DNA of 64,000 nt from Centroberyx gerrardi (lineage: Eukaryota; Chordata; Actinopteri; Beryciformes; Berycidae), in NCBI RefSeq assembly GCF_048128805.1, contig NC_136012.1, positions 12,713,725 through 12,777,724 on the forward strand, read 5' to 3'. Of the stretch, positions 55,101-64,000 are shown piece by piece. The notes beneath the pieces are model-generated. The model had not been told where the DNA came from and searched no databases. It saw only the letters and a list, made by a program, of their open reading frames with translations. Both the position numbers and the translations under genes were made by a program. The stretch's first letter is position 1. The number at the start of each line of letters is the position of its first letter.

Positions 55101-55336
55101 ACACGTGCGCGCACAGTTTGACACACTGACCTAGTTTCTCAGTGCATGCTCTTGGGGAAGAGTGGGGCGTGAAACGACAAAATAACAACACACTGGTGCA
55201 GGTGAGCCTCCGTAAAGGCATTGCTTGTCTTTTAAAGAAAATCTCAACATGCCGCTGTGAAAATAGACCCATCTCTCACTTTAAATGGCTCATTACTGCG
55301 CGCATGCTGGCGAGCCTATCCATGTTTTCCTTCACT

Positions 55337-55342
55337 CACGTG
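55337..55342. promoter_or_regulatory. fbxl21: Canonical E-box upstream of fbxl21
   Basis: CACGTG, the CLOCK/BMAL1 or USF site, lies about 200 nt before a candidate leader-exon donor (TTCAA|GTAAGC, exon end 55545). A second CACGTG is at 55102-55107. Mammalian Fbxl21 is a clock-controlled gene, so the position is suggestive. Confidence 0.4.
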
Positions 55343-55890
55343 TACGGCTGTGAGGCGGTGCGCGTCAAACTGGAGCTAAAGCCGAGAGGAGAGCTTATTA
55401 TTATGGGAGTTGCTCCTGCTGCCCTATATCAGCGACAGACAGCGTTTCGCCAGTCATCTGCAGCGATGGCTCGACCTGCGCGGTGTTTCCTCCGCCGGCG
55501 GTGTGCAAACTGAAGGGGAATTAATGCTGCTTTCAAACCATTCAAGTAAGCAAGTGTTTCATGGACGTTTTTATCTGTATGAAAGATGACACGATATGTT
55601 TTTCACTTGTTAATTCACTGTAATGTGAAGATCATCTGAGAATGGACAATAGGCAGGTTAATGGTGGAGTGGTGTTGTGTTGTGACCGGTTGTGCAGGTA
55701 TGCTCACACGGCCTCCAGATTCCTGTTTATGCTTTTCTTTACCCAGCTCCACAGGTGATGTGACAGAGGCTATTGCAAACTAAAGAATGGATAATGTAGC
55801 TGAAGTACTGGCTGTGCACAAAATCTTTTTGCTGTTACATCAACATTTTGAGTGTTTGCTGAGCAACTCGGTGTGCTGCTTTGTTTCAGA

Positions 55891-56294
55891 ATGAAACGAG
55901 GAAGGATAAGCATCAAATCGAAGTGCCAGACCTTCTCCAGCCATGAGGAGCGGGCCAAGAGACGCAAGAGCGGGGCTTCCGGTTTCACCTCGATTCCCGG
56001 CCACCCAGGCAGGTCGCTGGAGGACTGGGGCAACCTGCCGCACCACGTGGTCCTGCAGATCTTCCAGCACCTGTCCCTGGTGGACCGGGCCAGGGCCTCG
56101 TCTGTGTGCCGGCGCTGGAACGACGTCTTTCACATCCCTGACCTGTGGCGGAGGTTCGAGTTTGAGCTCAACCAGCCGGCCACGTCTTACTTGCGCTCCA
56201 CTCACCCTGACCTCATCCAGCAGATCATCAAGAAGCACGCCCAGCACCTGCAGTACGTCAGCTTCAAGGTAAAAGGATGCCAGCCTTCCCCCCC

Positions 56295-56328
<34 letters not shown>

Positions 56329-58128
56329 CCTCTCTGCTCTCCTCTCACCTCCCTTGACCGACCCGTCCCGAGCCTCTAAGGTGCAAAGCCCGCCCACAGT
56401 AGAGCTGTCGTTAAAACAATGTGTGACCTCCTTAATTCAGACCATCTGCTGCAGAAGTGATCATGACACGTCAGTTATCTCGGCATTAGCGGGTTTAACA
56501 CATTGAGGCTGTGAGTGTCTCTGTGATGATTCTTACACCTCCTTCTTTCCATTCCTTTTTTTTTTCTTCTCTCGCACAAAAATGGTAAACCATTGCTGGT
56601 AAATCAGGTGGACAGCTGCACAGAGTCTGCAGAGGCGGCTTGTGACATTCTCTCCCAGCTGGTGAACTGCACCATTAAGACCTTGGGGCTGATCTCAACA
56701 GCACGGCCCAGCTTCATGGACGTGTCTCAGGTAAGAGGGAATTACAGACAGCCTGTGCTCCATACGCACATCTGAACGCTTTCATCCTGTTCGTGATATG
56801 CATGAAAGGGTCGGATTAGTCACATGTATGTCATTTGAACGTCATCCTGGAGATTGTAATTACATATAGCTCCAGCACCAGGCTCATGCCCTCTCTCTCC
56901 TCCATTCCCCATAGCGGGCTGTCATACCATGTTTTCAGTTTAGAAAAAGCATGCCTGATTTTGCACTTTGCAAGTATACGATCTGTTCTGATAAAAATAA
57001 AAACAATAAGACACATGATCTGCTCTGGTAACATTAGAATGCTTCTAATTGCGGTGAAACAACAGTGTTTCCCATATGCATAAGATAAGGATTCCAGGTT
57101 TAGTCATTGTGTGTCTTTCCCCCCCTCAGTCCCACTTTGCGTCGGCACTGACAGTGGTGTTCGTCAACTCCAAGTCCCTGTCCTCCATCAAGATCAACGA
57201 CACGCCAGTGGACGACCCGTCCCTGAAGGTGCTGGTGGCCAACAACAGCGACACCCTGAAGCTGCTGAAGATGAGCAGCTGTCCCCACGTCTCCCCAGCA
57301 GGTCACTGCACTTTCATGGCTACTGTACAGTTCATACACATGAAATAGGTTTTCAACACTGCACAGAATATCGACAGTGAGCTAATTGTTGATTATTTAC
57401 GTATGTTTTTAAAGAGGACCTGTTCACGTGTGGTTTGCTTTAAAAGGGAGGAGCATTCTTCTGATGTGTCCCTCCTCTCCTCAGGTATCCTGTGTGTGGC
57501 AGACCAGTGCCACGGACTCAGGGAGCTGGCGTTGAACTACCATCTGCTGAGTGATGAGCTCCTGCTTGCCCTCTCCTCTGAAAAGCACGTCCACCTGGAG
57601 CACCTGCGCATAGACGTGGTGAGCGAGAACCCCGGCCAGACGCACTTCCACTCCATCAAGAGGAGCAGCTGGGAGGCCTTGGTCCGGCATTCGCCCAAGG
57701 TCAACATCGTCATGTACTTCTTCCTCTACGAGGAGGAGTTCGAGCCCTTCTTCCGCGAGGAGACCCCCGTCACCCACCTGTACTTCGGCCGGGCGGTCAG
57801 CAAAGAGATGCTGGGCCGCATCGGGCTGAACTGTCCCCGGCTGGTGGAGCTGGTGGTGTGCGCCAACGGCCTGGAGCCGCTGGACGAGGAGCTGATCCGC
57901 ATAGCCGAACGCTGCAAGAGCTTGACGGCCATCGGGCTCGGCGAGTGCGAAGTGACCTGTAGCGGCTTTGTGGAGTTTGTGAAGATGTGCGGGGGTCGGC
58001 TGACTCAGCTGTCAATCATGGAAGAGGTGTTGATCCCGGACAGCAGCTACAACATGGAGCAGATCCACAGCGAGGTGTCCAAGCACCTGGGCCGCATGTG
58101 GTTCCCTGATATGATGCCCACCTGGTAG
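55891..58128 (+). CDS. fbxl21: F-box/LRR protein FBXL21 (FBXL3-like), CRY-directed E3 subunit
   Basis: Substrate-recognition subunit of an SCF ubiquitin ligase; FBXL3 and FBXL21 bind cryptochromes and set circadian timing. Four coding exons give 438 residues: 55891-56268, 56608-56730, 57130-57301 and 57485-58128. The F-box starts near residue 45 ([16 protein letters not shown]) and is followed by leucine-rich repeats ending [12 protein letters not shown]. The F-box region ([35 protein letters not shown]) matches human FBXL21 clearly better than FBXL3 (WGNLLQDII, LDRAHASQVCRNWN). Human FBXL21 also lies on 5q31, in line with the neighbours. Databases may call teleost copies fbxl3-like. The acceptor at 55888-55889 puts the ATG one nt into the exon. 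A leader exon ending at 55545 is likely. Confidence 0.9.
56301..56325 (+). repeat. (CT)12 tract just after fbxl21 first coding exon
   Basis: A polypyrimidine run preceded by a C run starts about 20 nt downstream of the donor at 56269. Confidence 0.9.
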
Positions 58129-59734
58129 ACTGACATGGAGTGAGAGCGGAGGGAGAGCTGAAGGCTGTCGGGGATGAACCTGCTTTCTATGGACAATTAT
58201 GAGAATTCCAAGAGAGAAACTGTGACAGTGTGTGTCCACAAGTCCACATTTTACAGACTTCTGTTTAACTGGCTTAAACGCTTCTTTTTGGACAATAAAT
58301 AGGGGAAAGACAGATTCTATATTATTAACATTTTTGACCAACATGTTAGAAGGGGGGGTCATTTCCAAAGCTGTGTCATTTGTCGTATTTCTCCCTGCTG
58401 TGAATTTGTCACTGCAGCTTCTTATTTAAAGGATCCATGTAGCTGCTTTTCATCGGTCAATCTGCTGTTTGCTCCTTTCAAAGAATGTGTAGGTCATACT
58501 ACTCACTTATCCTAAATAACTTCTCCCACAGTGAATCCAGCTTTTTTCAGGAAAATGCCCCCCTTGGATACTCTTACACCTGATATCTATCATCAATCTG
58601 TGATGTTCAGTGCATTCCAGGAGTTATTTTGTGGTTAAGTGTTGCAGTTTACCTTTTTGTTGTACCCACTTTCCCCCAATCTGCCTCGTCTACTTCTACT
58701 TCAGTTAGTGATTTTTTTTCCTACGTTTCCCAGAATGCATTTCGACAACCCCCAGAGAACTCGCCTGGACTTGTTTCAACCACTAACCCTAACCTACTTT
58801 AAGTGGAAAGAGCAATAACAATAACGATAAACACTCAAAACACAACATGTCTTGTGGCTGCAATGCATTCTGGTCTATTGAGGCTATTGTTGGTGGAGAA
58901 ATTGATCTCTCTGCCTCTTCTACAGTGGATTTCTCCCTGTTTGATTGTTGAACGACGGTGCAAAATGGTGAGTCTAGAAAGAAGTCTGACACCAAAACCT
59001 GACGTTTAGCGTTGATGTTTTAGACAGTGGAAAATTTGTCTCCTATTTAACTCCATTGTAGCTGCACTGGAAATATCTCCACTTGACGTCATGTTGTCAA
59101 CAAAATGGGCCCAGGAATGCAAGATACATCACCATAACTGTTTTTGACAGTGTTAAAGTGTTTAGGGTGGATTTTTAAAGTTATGCTGCTGCAGGTTGTC
59201 ATCAGGCACCAGTTGTGATTTAATTAAACATTTCAATATTTAGAGAAGTTCTGGTCCAGATTCATGCTCAAGCCTTTTTTTCTTTTTTACTTTTGTCACA
59301 CGTGTTCACCTTGGGGCACTTGGGTATTGCTGGCACAAATTGCAAAAATAGTCAACATAACGGTTTCCAAACACTAAAGGTCTTTCTGTTACTCTATTTA
59401 AAATGGGGGCCTTACTGTTAAATATCTGATATTTAGGTTTGCTACTATTCTTTTATCACATGGAACAGTTGGGTTTTGTGCAAAAGAGTTACGGTATATT
59501 TTAAGTAGGCCCAGAGTATCCAATGCCACATTGTGCCACATGATACATTGAAAATGATTGTAAAGGTTTGCCTTGTATTTGTTAATTTGTCAAAAATGAA
59601 ACCAGCCATAGCACATAATGTTTACATACCTTTCATAATGTGCAACAGTGCTAGGCTGTAGCTCAATGCAAGGGTCTGGCTCAATGTAATTGCAATGTAA
59701 TTAATTTGTTTTGCTCATGTTGTATTTAGTCCTC

Positions 59735-59740
59735 AATAAA
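59735..59740 (+). terminator. fbxl21: Distal poly(A) signal of fbxl21
   Basis: AATAAA about 1.6 kb after the stop codon. A proximal AATAAA at 58294-58299 would give a 170-nt 3' UTR instead. No other gene is visible in 58129-59755. Confidence 0.6.
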
Positions 59741-59896
59741 AATTATGTTCAAAGTCAATGTTGCATTTTTCTGTGGCTCTAACATTCATAATACAATCAA
59801 GCATTTTCTTAGTGGGCTGTTTGAGGGGATTTCAACACTGTCAGTCTATTTTCAATGACTTTGTCCCATTTGACCTTTCTGCAGCTCCTCCTTTCC

Positions 59897-59911
59897 ACAC
59901 TAGAGGGCAGC
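59897..59911 (+). promoter_or_regulatory. CTCF-like motif in fbxl21/atp10 tail-to-tail gap
   Basis: ACACTAGAGGGCAGC matches 14 of 15 positions of the CTCF core on the plus strand. It lies between the predicted 3' ends of two convergent genes (59755 and about 60170). Confidence 0.35.
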
Positions 59912-60184
59912 ATTGTTCTAAGTGGAGGCAGTGGGACTTATATAAGCAGTGCTACTACTGTATAATGAAGTAAACCAATGATAACTCAGACATACCCTTT
60001 TACAAGTGGATTTGGCTGGTGCACGCTCCATTTTCAGCTGTAAAGGCAACAGACTTTGTAGCTAATTTTTATGATTCTTCACGATTTTGTCTTCTTGCTT
60101 TATCTAGGTGATATAGCTATATCTTGAAAAGGAAGTGGGGCTTGGTATTTAAAAACAAATCAACAAAATGTCACTATTCTCATA

Positions 60185-60190
60185 TTTATT
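60185..60190 (-). terminator. Poly(A) signal of the ATP10-type gene
   Basis: AATAAA on the minus strand, 775 nt beyond the stop codon. It predicts a 3' UTR of about 60170-60964. Confidence 0.55.
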
Positions 60191-60750
60191 GCCATGGAAC
60201 ATTTTACAGATACATAAAGATGACGAAATACACAAAATTACTCACAGGCCCAGCCTTTAAAAAACACAAATTCTCCATTTTGTTCCCTGATACCATCATA
60301 CATAACTGTCCTATATATCAACAAATGAACTGGAAATGCCATAACACGGTATGCCATCTGCAAACCACAAGTGCGTACAAGCCACGAAGACCAAGACGCA
60401 ATGTGACTATTTGTGGTATCCATTGAGCAAGTTACATTCAGGTGTCTAGGTGAGGGGAATATTTTAAACAGACTAAGCATTTTGTTCTGGAAAAGTGCCA
60501 CTTTTTGGAAGGGCAGGTAGCATGACTAATTGGGTTACCACTGTGCTCTCAAAACCCATCAGGAAAGTAACAGGCTTATGTGTTCGCTATGGCAGCTTGT
60601 TACGAGGGGAGTGAGAGGAGGGGGCCCGCTTTCTCATCGAGCAATTCATTACAAAATGAACTCATCACCCCAACTGATGATTTGTCACAAGACAGAGAGA
60701 AAGAATTTTCTGTTTGAAAACAGCTACTCTCCCAGTTTGTACTTATGTAA

Positions 60751-60753
60751 CCC

Positions 60754-60799
<46 letters not shown>
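60751..60799 (+). repeat. C20 run followed by (AC)n microsatellite
   Basis: Twenty C residues at 60751-60770, then an AC repeat to 60799, inside the predicted 3' UTR of the ATP10-type gene (read as GT then G20 on the sense strand). Confidence 0.9.
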
Positions 60800-60804
<5 letters not shown>

Positions 60805-60964
60805 ACAAAATAAAATAAAAAAATATATATATACACTGGGACATATCCAGATGTGAGCCAGTTGAAAATCTTTACAGTCTCTACATTTTCCTGAATAAAT
60901 AATCACCCTAGTGCAGCGCTCCTGTGTCTTTTTGCCCATCTAGATGCCAACGGGTTCCTGATTC

Positions 60965-63900
60965 TCAGAGCCGCAGGGGGCTTTGATAGCTCTCAGTGAT
61001 GACGTTCAGCGTGATTTCAGCCTCGGTGATGTCAGAGGGGTCTGAAGACGGGGGAAAGATGTCCGTCGAGGTCTCCGGGGTGGGAGAGGGAGAGGCAGAC
61101 CGCCCAGAGAGCCCGACGTCCCCCGGGCTCCTGAAGCTCCTCCACTCCTTGATCCACCGCTCCCTAACGGAGGGGTCCAACCGGTCCAGATGCCTGGCTC
61201 GCACGAGCAGGGAGGGGGCGAGAGTGTTCCTCAGCACGTGGAACATGTACCTGGGGGAGAGAGCGTGGTGGTGGGAAAGTAGGCCAGTGAAAAATATGCG
61301 TCCCTTTGATGTAAATCAGAGCATTCTCAGCACACTAAATATCAGCTCTTTCAGAGGCATCAGCACCAGGAGGAAGACTGAGCCGCTGTGCAGTCATTCC
61401 TGACCTTCACAATTAACATTATTTAATTACAAGTCAGCCTGGACTAGTCTATGAACCGCAGCAATCATCGCTTCACTGTTTCACAGCGATTCATGATCTG
61501 CGCGTGTCAAATGCATCCTCCAATACACAGGGGCGTAGCTGGGAATTCTGGGTCCTGTGCACAGGAGGTGCATAGGGGGCCCCCCTCCACTTCTCATCCC
61601 CACACCATCTTTATTAGGTGACCAGGATGTAGCTGGGTGATTTTGTTCAGCGATTCTCTTAGTCACAACAACACAGTGTTACGAGCACTTTGGTGTTCAC
61701 AGGTTGAGTTTTTAAAGTGAACGTAGTTTCACACACCTCAATCATCCACACCCCCACCCCACCCTCCACCAAAACCTAGAAAGTGCTGGCACACTTGTTA
61801 CACCTATGACAAACATCTATGTCTGCCCATCCACAAACACGAACACACCTCCCCACGTTCATTTGCTGATCAATTATCAGAAACATCCCTAATTGAAATT
61901 ATGGGTTTTGACAGCACTAATCAGCTGCCATAACCAAACTTTAACCAGTAGTCTCCTGTTCAAAATCAAATCAAAAGGACAATTTTGTTTCAGTCTGGAC
62001 ATGAAAGACTTAGCCACATTTTATCCCTGCTTGTTCCAGTTAATCTCAGATATCACAACACGACAGCTGCTATATTATAGTTTTCAGAAAGTTTTATTTG
62101 TTTGCAGTCCATGCATGACTGAGGTGTGTGAAACTATGTTGACTTTTAACACAGTGTTGTTGTAACTAAGAGAACTGCTGAACAAAATATTGAATTCATG
62201 CGTTGACTTGACCACTATAGCTAGAAAATCGGCAGCTACTTCCTGGCGCGTGGACGCACGATGCACCAACCAAGCGCTGGCTCACACTTGTGTGACTTGT
62301 TAAGCCGTATTCCCCCGACTGCGGCATCAGTGCCAGTACATAATTATCAGGCTGATTGGGTTTACGGAGTGACAGACGCAGTATGGACACACTGATGGTA
62401 CCTGGGCAGCAAAGCCAACACGGTGGTGATGATGCAGATAAGATAGAACATGGGGTCCGCCATCTGGCTCTGGAGGATCCAGTACGGGTCGGAGGGAGGG
62501 TTACAGGTAATGCAGATGGCGCTGTAGGCCAGGGTCACGATGAAGTACACCGCCACACTGCCCAGCATGATTACCCAGTGAACCACCGTCTGCCAGACAA
62601 TTACACACAAGAGTCACACACATCACCACAATGTGACAAATCAGAAGCGATTACACTATATAGGAGACATGCTCATTCTCTGTTTTTTTATTTCATGGTA
62701 TTCAAAACACAGAGAAGCAATGTAAACAATGTCAAAGATACAGATTATGATATACTAATTTCTATATACTGTACAGTTATATAGTACACTAAGTATCAAA
62801 CTGAAGCTCTATTTACTGACCAGAGTTTTGGATCACTAAATGTACATTATGAATTCTAGAAATCGATATCCCATCGGTCCAGCACTCACCCAGGTTTTGA
62901 TCTCGATAGACAGATGCAGGAGGATGGTAAATAACGAAACTGTGTTCAAAGGAGTTCCAAAGGTAAAAACATCAATGTCTGAATCTTGGTAAGCCTGAAA
63001 GAAGAAAGTGAGTCATACTCAGAAAGCAGTCGACCAATAAAATAAGTGGTAACTAAGGAGTAAGTAAGTAGGATTACAATTTTTCTCTTACCCAGTATGG
63101 AATAAAGAAGCACACCAGACTTTGATAGAAGGCATCTAGCATGGCAATCCAGAATGTTGAAAATTTATATTCCTAAACACACACGCACACACACACACAC
63201 ACACATGCACACACGCACACACCCAGACACAGGACACACACGGACACAGCTAAAAATTAATCAACTTAATTTCTAAAGTATTCTGTACGTTTTATCCAAG
63301 ACATAGCTCAATAATACTAATAGACTTATAGACTAGATTTTATCAAGCTACCAAGCAAACGGGCTAAGAATAAAGACTCTGCTGTGTGAGACCGTCACTG
63401 ACCCCTGCGCCCTGCCCAGTCCTGTACAGTGCAGGAAGACCCAGCAGCATCTCCGCGGACACATCTTTGTCCATTATCCCGAACATGACGGGCGGGGCGG
63501 AGGTAAAGAAGAGGTTGAAGAAAATCAGTAGCCAGTAGTCTATCATGGTGGTGCCAGAGAAGCCGCAGAAGAACTGATACCAGAACAGCAGGTTCACGTA
63601 GGCCTGGGAACAGGTGAATCACAGAGACAGGTGAACAAAGTCAAATTGTGGATGATATTGAGAGAAAACCATGAAAAATGTTAATTTACAGAGTACATAG
63701 CTCTTTAAAATGCAGATACAAGACTCACCACGTTCTTGTAGAAGAAGTAAATGATCATGTTTGCTAGTCTAGTGTAGCACCAGTGTCCGTGAACCAGCAG
63801 AAGCTTTTTCAGGTGTTTGAAGCGGGATATGGCAAAGTCACTTGCCATGACCGCCTGCAGATGATAAATTTAAGTCATGATGTATTTTGCTCAGTAAGCA

Positions 63901-64000
63901 CAGAAGACAGGGAGAACATCTTTGAAGCAAAAGACAACAATCCTGACCTGCATCCCCTCCTGACCGGATATCCCAATGCCGACATCAGCCGCTTGGATCA
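60965..64000 (-). CDS. atp10b: Class 5 P4-ATPase (lipid flippase), C-terminal part, ATP10B/ATP10D type
   Basis: Membrane pump of the phospholipid-flippase family, partial: the 5' end lies off the right edge. Seven exons are seen: 64000-63948, 63854-63729, 63603-63403, 63172-63092, 62994-62890, 62589-62402 and 61250-60965. The first holds [14 protein letters not shown], the conserved end of the P domain, continuing [15 protein letters not shown]. Then come membrane helices 5-10, including [37 protein letters not shown], the FTFGTP loop and [19 protein letters not shown]. The cytosolic tail is Ser/Pro-rich and ends [23 protein letters not shown] and the tail fit ATP10B or ATP10D better than ATP10A. 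ATP10B is preferred because its human gene is on 5q34 like the neighbours; ATP10D remains possible. Confidence 0.85.
61641..62187. mobile_element. Inverted-repeat element in ATP10-type intron
   Basis: The arm at 61641-61740 and the reverse complement of 62120-62187 share TTTTGTTCAGC(G/A)(A/G)TTCTCTTAG, then an ACAACAACAC block, and at the inner end TAGTTTCACACACCTCA. The left arm carries an extra roughly 30 nt. About 380 bp separate the arms. This looks like a decayed non-autonomous DNA transposon or an inverted duplication. The outer limits are unclear; the left side may extend to about 61529, where GGGGCGTAGCTGGGAATTCT begins. Confidence 0.55.
63177..63243. repeat. (CA)n microsatellite, imperfect
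   Basis: CA repeats with CG and TG interruptions, immediately upstream (in gene sense) of the exon at 63092-63172. On the sense strand it is a GT repeat that ends at the acceptor. Confidence 0.9.

Larger units (their letters stand above)
51640..55360. other. Intergenic region between atp7a and fbxl21 promoters
   Basis: The two flanking genes point away from each other. No exon is recognised in 3.7 kb. The region contains a dispersed-repeat-like segment at 51982-52184, a TTTTG run at 52017-52047, a T run near 54700 and a CA repeat near 55071-55100. An ORF of 90 codons at 53657-53929 has no recognisable product. Confidence 0.6.

Noticed and set aside
55840-56397. 185-codon minus-strand ORF opposite the first fbxl21 coding exon
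   Set aside because: It is a shadow of the GC-rich F-box exon on the plus strand, is basic and low in complexity, and has no splice or family support.

Overview
The window is vertebrate nuclear DNA, almost certainly from a ray-finned (teleost) fish. Genes are split into short GT-AG exons, the proteins align well with human proteins, and the introns carry decayed Tc1-like and hAT-like DNA transposons plus many (CA)n-type microsatellites. There are no operons, CRISPR arrays or bacterial signals, and I saw no retroviral or Polinton-like copies and no tRNA or rRNA gene.

Layout, left to right: (1) nsd1 on the minus strand, about 0.3-13.3 kb. This is a histone H3K36 methyltransferase whose last exon lies off the left edge. 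(2) The C5orf24 homologue on the minus strand, with one coding exon at 15.5-16.2 kb. (3) atp5po, the mitochondrial ATP synthase OSCP subunit, minus strand, 17.2-20.6 kb. (4) ppp2ca, the PP2A catalytic subunit, plus strand, 21.9-24.2 kb, divergent from atp5po. (5) sfxn1, the mitochondrial serine carrier, plus strand, 27.75-31.6 kb with a long 3' UTR to about 34.57 kb. (6) atp7a, the copper-transporting P-type ATPase, minus strand, 36.65-49.66 kb with a 5' UTR exon near 51.5 kb; its 3' end meets sfxn1 tail to tail. (7) An F-box/LRR gene closest to FBXL21, plus strand, 55.9-58.1 kb. (8) The 3' part of a class 5 P4-ATPase flippase (ATP10B/ATP10D type), minus strand, 61.0 kb to the right edge, tail to tail with fbxl21.

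The exon models were built by hand from splice sites and codon phase. Every complete model closes in frame: PP2A 309 aa, sideroflexin 322 aa, OSCP 209 aa, ATP7A 1522 aa and FBXL21 438 aa. The human counterparts of NSD1, C5orf24, PPP2CA, SFXN1, FBXL21 and ATP10B lie on 5q31-q35, while ATP7A is on Xq. The block is therefore a chromosome-5q-like neighbourhood that also holds atp7a. The genes do not form one pathway; they are neighbours by synteny.

No clearly new biological system was found. The points most worth a second look are a likely GC-AG intron and an 87-nt in-frame intron in nsd1, a triplicated C-terminal motif in the C5orf24 homologue, NRF1-type promoter sites, CTCF-like motifs placed exactly in the gaps between genes, a degenerate extra metal-binding-domain-like segment and an altered C-terminal tail in ATP7A, unusual substitutions in PP2A-C, E-boxes before fbxl21, and several mobile-element remnants.
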